A stretch of DNA of 8,821 nucleotides from an uncultured Candidatus Altimarinota bacterium (GTDB taxonomy: Bacteria; Patescibacteriota; Gracilibacteria; CAIRYL01): contig CAMZKZ010000024.1 in the NCBI GenBank assembly GCA_947311645.1, positions 1-8,821 of the forward strand. The letters are read 5' to 3'. This document shows positions 5,726 through 8,821 of the stretch, in pieces; position 1 is the stretch's first letter; every line of letters begins with the position of its first letter. Made by a program: the position numbers and the translations under genes. The notes beneath the pieces were generated by a model. That model was not told the DNA's origin, searched no databases, and saw only the letters and a list, made by a program, of their open reading frames with translations.

Positions 5726-7561
5726 TTAGTTTTCTGTTTTCAATGCATTTGCAAAAAACTGAAATTGTTGAATGTTATGAAGAGAGGGATCTGTCTTTAT
5801 ACTCTGTGTATAATGCGTTAATTGATGAGTAATGAGTTCTTTTCGAATCGTTTTTACAAGATTTTGAATTTCATCTTTTCGTTGTAAAGGGGAAAGATTT
5901 CCGAGATATTGGTCGGCATAAAGCATCGATCTCATTAAATCATCTTGAAATTGTTGAGAAAATTGTGACAGTACTTCTTTCATTGAAATTTTACAACTTT
6001 TATTATACGCAATATTGAGTGTAGAATACAAATCTTTTTCTTCTGTAGAGGAAAAAAAACTTGCATCTATTACAGAAAAAACGAATGTCATCTCTGAAAA
6101 AAATTTTAATAAGACTCCCCAGAAATATGATTTTCGTGGAAGTTCTTGAATACCAGATAAATCTTTCTTTGTTTGGACTTGTCGGCCTCTCATCACTGAA
6201 GTATTTTTTTTTCCTATAAATGTATTAAATTCATCTTGTACAAGGACTTCGTCGAGATGAAGTATTTGTGATATAAGTTTTATATCTGATTTTTTTTCGA
6301 GAGAAAATGTGTGTGATGCAACAATTGGAAATACAGTGTTAAGAATTTTTCGTTTTTTATCCGTAGAAAGTGGTTCGTTGTTGTCTGTATAATTTTTTTG
6401 TAATTGTTCGAGTAATATTTGTAATGCAGGTTTTGCATTTTGTATTGCTGAAGTAAAAATATCTGTATTGTTTTGTAAAATTTCATCTGGGTCTTTCCCA
6501 AATTTTTCATCGATTTTAAGTGTTTTTACTGAAATATTTTGTGCATATAAAACAGGAAGCATTCGTTCTGTTGCTTTTATTCCTGCTTCATCATTATCAA
6601 GTGCCAGTATCGCATTTGTTGTAAATCGTTTTATTAACTGTGCTTGTACGGTAGAAAATCCAACACCAGAAATTGCAACAACATTTTCTATTCCATATTG
6701 ATGGCATGCCATAACATCTAAATTTCCTTCAACGAATATTGCAGAATCATATTTTCGGATTGCATGTTTTGCTTCGTAAAATCCATATAAATTTTTTGAT
6801 TTATCATAGAGTTCAGATTCCGGAGAGTTGAGATATTTTGGCTGTCCTTCTCCTAGTATACGACCTCCAAATCCACATATTTTCCCAAGTGAGTCAAGAA
6901 TTGGAAACATTATTCTCTTTCGATATTTATCAATTACATCTTTTTGCTCTTCTGATGAAGCGTTTTCTGTAGGTATATTTCCAGAGACTACTCCTGCATC
7001 AAGCATTTCTTTTCGTGAAAACTTTTTTTGTAATAAATATTCTCGTAATGCTGTATATGAATTTTTTGCGTATCCTATACCAAATTTTTTTACAATATCT
7101 GTTGAAAATTTTCGAGTATTAAACACATAGTCTTGTGCTTGTGCATTCCCATGAAAGTTTTCTAAAAAAAATTTTTGTGTTTCTATGAGTACTTCACGAA
7201 GTCGTTCTTTGTATTCTTTTTGTTGTGATTGTTGTTTTTTCTCTTCTGGTGTTGTTTCTGGTGTAAATAAATAGAGTGATGGATCCATTCCGCCTATTTC
7301 TGCAACAATTTTAATTGCATCTGGAAAACTACAGCCTTCAATTTTTTGTACAAAAGAAAAAATATTTCCTCCATTTTGACACGCGAAACACCATGTAAAA
7401 TTTTGTACAGTATTTACCACTAAAGAAGGGGATTTATCGTCATGGAATGGGCAGAGTGCTTTATAATTTTTTCCACTCTTTACCAGTGTTCGGTATCGTG
7501 AAACGACATCTACAATTGAGACAGATGCTTCTAGTTCTTCTATAGAGTGTTTGCTATGCAT
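5726..7561 (-). CDS. dnaG: DNA primase DnaG
   Basis: A 611-residue primase that makes the short RNA primers for replication at the fork, working with the replicative helicase. Domains: N-terminal zinc-binding module with Cys37, His40 (CPFH), Cys58 and Cys61 (CFAC); a basic catalytic core (about 115-270) with GFGGRILGEGQPKYLNSPES (231-250); a TOPRIM fold with Glu278 (VEGNLDVM) and the DND acidic pair Asp322 and Asp324 (ALDNDEAG); and a divergent C-terminal half (370-611) where the helicase-binding domain is expected. The ATG at 7559-7561 is chosen over an in-frame TTG at 7582: the extra seven residues (mostly aromatic) match nothing in the family. The gene comes first in the dnaG-rpoD(-greA) unit, the classic macromolecular synthesis arrangement, but no rpsU lies upstream. 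An extended -10 promoter sits at 7631-7639. No Shine-Dalgarno is visible. Confidence 0.96.
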   Translation of the reverse strand: MHSKHSIEELEASVSIVDVVSRYRTLVKSGKNYKALCPFHDDKSPSLVVNTVQNFTWCFACQNGGNIFSFVQKIEGCSFPDAIKIVAEIGGMDPSLYLFTPETTPEEKKQQSQQKEYKERLREVLIETQKFFLENFHGNAQAQDYVFNTRKFSTDIVKKFGIGYAKNSYTALREYLLQKKFSRKEMLDAGVVSGNIPTENASSEEQKDVIDKYRKRIMFPILDSLGKICGFGGRILGEGQPKYLNSPESELYDKSKNLYGFYEAKHAIRKYDSAIFVEGNLDVMACHQYGIENVVAISGVGFSTVQAQLIKRFTTNAILALDNDEAGIKATERMLPVLYAQNISVKTLKIDEKFGKDPDEILQNNTDIFTSAIQNAKPALQILLEQLQKNYTDNNEPLSTDKKRKILNTVFPIVASHTFSLEKKSDIKLISQILHLDEVLVQDEFNTFIGKKNTSVMRGRQVQTKKDLSGIQELPRKSYFWGVLLKFFSEMTFVFSVIDASFFSSTEEKDLYSTLNIAYNKSCKISMKEVLSQFSQQFQDDLMRSMLYADQYLGNLSPLQRKDEIQNLVKTIRKELITHQLTHYTQSIKTDPSLHNIQQFQFFANALKTEN

Positions 7562-7630
7562 AAAATAAAAAAATCGAAACAATGAACAATCTAGAAATAT
7601 ATAAATACGTAAAGAGAGATATTCATAAGT

Positions 7631-7639
7631 ATTATATCA
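7631..7639 (-). promoter_or_regulatory. dnaG: Extended -10 promoter of the dnaG-rpoD unit
   Basis: On the minus strand the sequence reads TGATATAAT: a perfect TATAAT (7631-7636) with the extended TG one base before it. No good -35 box is seen at 16-18 bp, which is normal for extended -10 promoters. Transcription would start near 7624, about 60 bases before the dnaG ATG. Confidence 0.6.
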
Positions 7640-7716
7640 TAAAAATATAAACAAATTATACAAAAATTATATAAATACAATAAATACATGAAAATAAAAA
7701 AGCCTATTGAGAGTAT

Positions 7717-7736
7717 TTTTTACAAATGTGTAAAAA
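7717..7736. repeat. Perfect 8-bp inverted repeat ahead of the tRNA promoter
   Basis: TTTTTACA (7717-7724) and TGTAAAAA (7729-7736) are separated by 4 bases, 5 bases before the -35 box of the tRNA-rpmH promoter. It could be an operator or a weak hairpin. In DNA this AT-rich chance is a fair alternative. Confidence 0.4.
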
Positions 7737-7741
7737 TAATA

Positions 7742-7770
7742 TTGCACAATTTACAGAGACCGTTTATGAT
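7742..7770 (+). promoter_or_regulatory. Sigma-70 promoter of the tRNA-rpmH-rnpA cluster
   Basis: TTGCAC (7742-7747) and TATGAT (7765-7770) are spaced by exactly 17 bp. Transcription would begin near 7777, about 14 bases before tRNA-Met. This is one of the best promoter matches in the window. Confidence 0.65.
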
Positions 7771-7790
7771 ACATCTTGCGTATGCTTTAT

Positions 7791-7867
7791 GACACGGTAG
7801 CTCAGTTGGTTAGAGCGCGGGACTCATAACCCCGAGGTCGGCAGTTCAAATCTGCCTCGTGTCACCA
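7791..7867 (+). tRNA. tRNA with anticodon CAT (elongator Met, or Ile2)
   Basis: A 77-base cloverleaf with encoded CCA. The acceptor GACACGG pairs with TCGTGTC (one G-T), the D arm is GCTC/GAGC, the anticodon CAT is at 7825-7827, and the T arm GGCAG/CTGCC is perfect with loop TTCAAAT. A G1-C72 pair and C11-G24 exclude the initiator tRNA. Elongator Met and lysidine-modified Ile2 share the CAT anticodon and cannot be separated here. The anticodon stem CGGGA/CCCCG has an A-C mismatch at 31-39. Confidence 0.95.
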
Positions 7868-7917
7868 TTAATTTCTGTTTGACAAAAGCATGAAAGATAT
7901 GAGAAAGTGTTTTTCGC

Positions 7918-7923
7918 TATAAT
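7918..7923 (+). promoter_or_regulatory. Perfect TATAAT just before tRNA-Gln
   Basis: TATAAT ends six bases before the tRNA-Gln 5' end, so initiation would fall at about base 1-2 of the tRNA. No -35 box is present at 16-18 bp; a perfect TTGACA lies at 7879-7884, but 33 bp away, too far to pair with it. It may be a secondary promoter or chance. Confidence 0.35.
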
Positions 7924-7928
7924 ACAAT

Positions 7929-8003
7929 TACCCTGTCGCCAAGCGGTAAGGCAGCGGGTTTTGATCCCGTCATTCCTAGGTTCGAATCCTAGCAGGGTAG
8001 CCA
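7929..8003 (+). tRNA. tRNA-Gln (TTG)
   Basis: A 75-base cloverleaf with encoded CCA. Acceptor TACCCTG pairs fully with CAGGGTA, giving the weak U1-A72 pair and G73 typical of glutamine tRNAs. The anticodon loop TTTTGAT has TTG at 7961-7963, and the T arm is CTAGG/CCTAG with loop TTCGAAT. The CGCCAAGCGGTAAGGC D-arm also matches known tRNA-Gln. Confidence 0.97.
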
Positions 8004-8009
8004 AATCAT

Positions 8010-8086
8010 GGACCTGTAGCTCAGTTGGTTAGAGCGCACGACTGATAATCGTGAGGTCAGAAGTTCAACTCTTCTCAGGTCCACCA
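8010..8086 (+). tRNA. tRNA-Ile (GAT)
   Basis: A 77-base cloverleaf with encoded CCA. Acceptor GGACCTG pairs fully with CAGGTCC, with A73. The anticodon stem CACGA/TCGTG and loop CTGATAA place GAT at 8044-8046; the T arm is AGAAG/CTTCT with loop TTCAACT. It shares the 21-base TAGCTCAG...GAGCGC D-arm block with the tRNA-Met. Only six bases separate it from tRNA-Gln. Confidence 0.97.
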
Positions 8087-8120
8087 TTAAAAAAATAAAA
8101 AACTTTTAAATACTTAGAAA

Positions 8121-8249
8121 ATGCTTTCAAAAGGAAATAAACGACGACGAAAAAGACGACATGGATTTCTTAAACGAATGAGAACTCCAGGAGGGCGAGC
8201 AGTAATAAAAGCTCGACGGTCAAAAGGGCGATGGAGATTGTCTGCATAA
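8121..8249 (+). CDS. rpmH: 50S ribosomal protein L34
   Basis: A 42-residue, very basic protein of the large subunit with 12 Arg and 6 Lys. The core KRRRKRRHGFLKRM (7-20) and the end ARRSKGRWRLSA match L34 well. The usual N-terminal Lys-Arg-Thr-Tyr-Gln-Pro motif is replaced by Met-Leu-Ser-Lys-Gly-Asn, making it about two residues shorter than usual. A TAG codon two codons before the ATG excludes an upstream start. No Shine-Dalgarno. It starts 34 bases after the tRNA-Ile CCA and has no promoter of its own that I can see, so it probably shares the tRNA transcript. rpmH followed by rnpA is the conserved bacterial order. Eight of the 12 Arg codons are CGA. Confidence 0.93.
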   Translation: MLSKGNKRRRKRRHGFLKRMRTPGGRAVIKARRSKGRWRLSA

Positions 8250-8276
8250 TTCATATCTTGATTTTATAAAACGATT

Positions 8277-8696
8277 GTGGCTGTTAAAAGACAAAGTCGG
8301 CTTAATAAATCATCTATGATATCGCTTGTTTCCAGAAGAGGAGCTTCCATGAAGTCTCCTTTTTTTCGTATAAAGTTTTTGCCTGCACGATATGGAGACA
8401 CAAAAATTGCAATTATTACTTCTAAAAAAGTAGAAAAAAAAGCAGTACGAAGAAATTGTATACGGCGAAGAGTTTCGGCATGTTTCGAAAATACACTTTT
8501 TGCTGAAATAGATGAAAAGAATGAGAGAAAATTTTTACTTGTTGTATTTCCTACTGCAGAGGTTTTAAAACCAGAATATACATACGAATTGTTAGAAAAA
8601 TCTGTGAGAGAAGTACTGGGGAAAATGAAAATATTTACCTTTCAAAAACGAAAATCTCAATCTCAATATTTTTCTAGAAAAAAGAAAGGGAAATAG
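8277..8696 (+). CDS. rnpA: Ribonuclease P protein component
   Basis: A 139-residue basic protein that helps the RNase P RNA bind and cut the 5' leader from pre-tRNAs. The diagnostic RNR motif is present as KKAVRRNCIRRR (54-65). The N terminus has the usual RL-(K/R)-x...RRG start of RnpA (SRLNKSSM and SRRGAS), which the GTG start at 8277 includes with seven residues before it. An internal ATG at residue 14 would cut this off, so GTG is preferred. The C terminus (about 121-139) is an extra Lys/Arg/Gln/Ser-rich tail beyond the normal fold. It lies 27 bases after rpmH, no Shine-Dalgarno, and is the only gene here ending in TAG. yidD/yidC often follow rnpA but would lie outside the window. Confidence 0.93.
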   Translation: MAVKRQSRLNKSSMISLVSRRGASMKSPFFRIKFLPARYGDTKIAIITSKKVEKKAVRRNCIRRRVSACFENTLFAEIDEKNERKFLLVVFPTAEVLKPEYTYELLEKSVREVLGKMKIFTFQKRKSQSQYFSRKKKGK

Positions 8697-8821
8697 AAAG
8701 GGGAATAGAGAGGTGATAGATATAATAGATAATAGGGAGAGATAATAGAGAGGAGAAGTAATAGAAAGAGTAGAAAGAGTAATGAGAGAGAAAACTTGAA
8801 AAAAGAGGGGATAGAGAAGAA
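8697..8821 (+). repeat. Purine-rich, stop-codon-dense tract 3' of rnpA
   Basis: The 125 bases to the window edge are nearly all A, G and T in the sense direction with very few C, made of degenerate ATAGA/AGAGA/AATAGAG units. TAG, TAA and TGA occur in all three frames, so no gene is encoded. It contains GAGGTGA (8709-8715), but no start codon follows at a suitable distance. A TTG frame at 8796 stays open to the edge but is too short to judge. No terminator hairpin is seen. Confidence 0.6.

Larger units (their letters stand above)
7562..7790. other. Divergent AT-rich intergenic region (dnaG / tRNA-rpmH)
   Basis: About 230 bases of very AT-rich DNA between divergently transcribed dnaG and the tRNA-rpmH-rnpA cluster. 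It holds the promoters for both sides (7631-7639 minus, 7742-7770 plus), an inverted repeat (7717-7736) and two one-mismatch DnaA-box-like 9-mers (7656-7664 and 7727-7735). No coding frame is supportable. Confidence 0.6.

Noticed and set aside
6828..7130. Hundred-codon antisense frame within dnaG
   Set aside because: Antisense to a fully conserved primase domain; no recognisable domain or promoter.
7879..7884. Perfect TTGACA -35 box between tRNA-Met and tRNA-Gln
   Set aside because: No -10 box lies at 16-18 bp; the nearest are TATGAG at 13 bp and TATAAT at 33 bp, so it does not form a standard promoter.
7798..8037. A 21-base exact repeat at 7798-7818 and 8017-8037
   Set aside because: It is the shared D-arm of tRNA-Met and tRNA-Ile, expected homology rather than a mobile or recombination repeat.
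8782..8821. Possible gene start (ATG 8782 or TTG 8796) after the purine tract
   Set aside because: The ATG frame stops after five codons and the TTG frame has only eight codons before the window ends; neither resembles the start of YidC or YidD.

Overview
This is an AT-rich bacterial window carrying housekeeping genes. It holds eight recognisable protein genes, one tiny cysteine-rich open frame, three tRNA genes and, at the left edge, a possible gene start. The organism is probably an anaerobe, because it has a pyruvate:ferredoxin oxidoreductase beta subunit. Candidate phyla radiation (Patescibacteria, toward Gracilibacteria/Peregrinibacteria) is my best guess. The hints are extreme A+T, a Shine-Dalgarno-free start at every gene, no TGA stop codon, and divergent small ribosomal genes. 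No single marker here proves it. Genes decode cleanly with the standard code; TGA never appears inside a recognised gene, so the UGA=Gly code of Gracilibacteria and Absconditabacteria is not in evidence. CGA codons, which those lineages are known to avoid, are abundant here.

Layout from left to right. Positions 1-139 are a probable divergent promoter region. A 25-codon Gly/Cys-rich open frame (140-217) follows, then a Bax inhibitor-1 family membrane protein (244-897) ending in a strong hairpin terminator. Next is porB (1030-2031) with its own promoter. It meets pepA (2114-3544, minus) at a shared bidirectional terminator. Further right on the minus strand, a transcription/replication block reads dnaG (5726-7561), rpoD (4309-5694), greA (3759-4226). 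This is a variant of the macromolecular synthesis operon without rpsU in view, and it is closed by a terminator hairpin ahead of pepA.

From the AT-rich divergent region 7562-7790 the plus strand runs tRNA-Met(CAT), tRNA-Gln(TTG), tRNA-Ile(GAT), rpmH, rnpA. It starts from a good sigma-70 promoter at 7742-7770. RNase P protein is therefore encoded at the end of a likely transcript that begins with three RNase P substrates. The last 125 bases are a purine-rich, stop-codon-dense tract with no gene.

Nothing in the window looks like a mobile element, CRISPR array or defence system. The points most worth a second look are the Cys-rich micro-ORF, the uniform lack of ribosome binding sites, the dominance of the CGA arginine codon, the tRNA-rpmH-rnpA arrangement, the purine-rich 3' tracts, and a 14-bp tandem duplication that rewrites the C terminus of the primary sigma factor.
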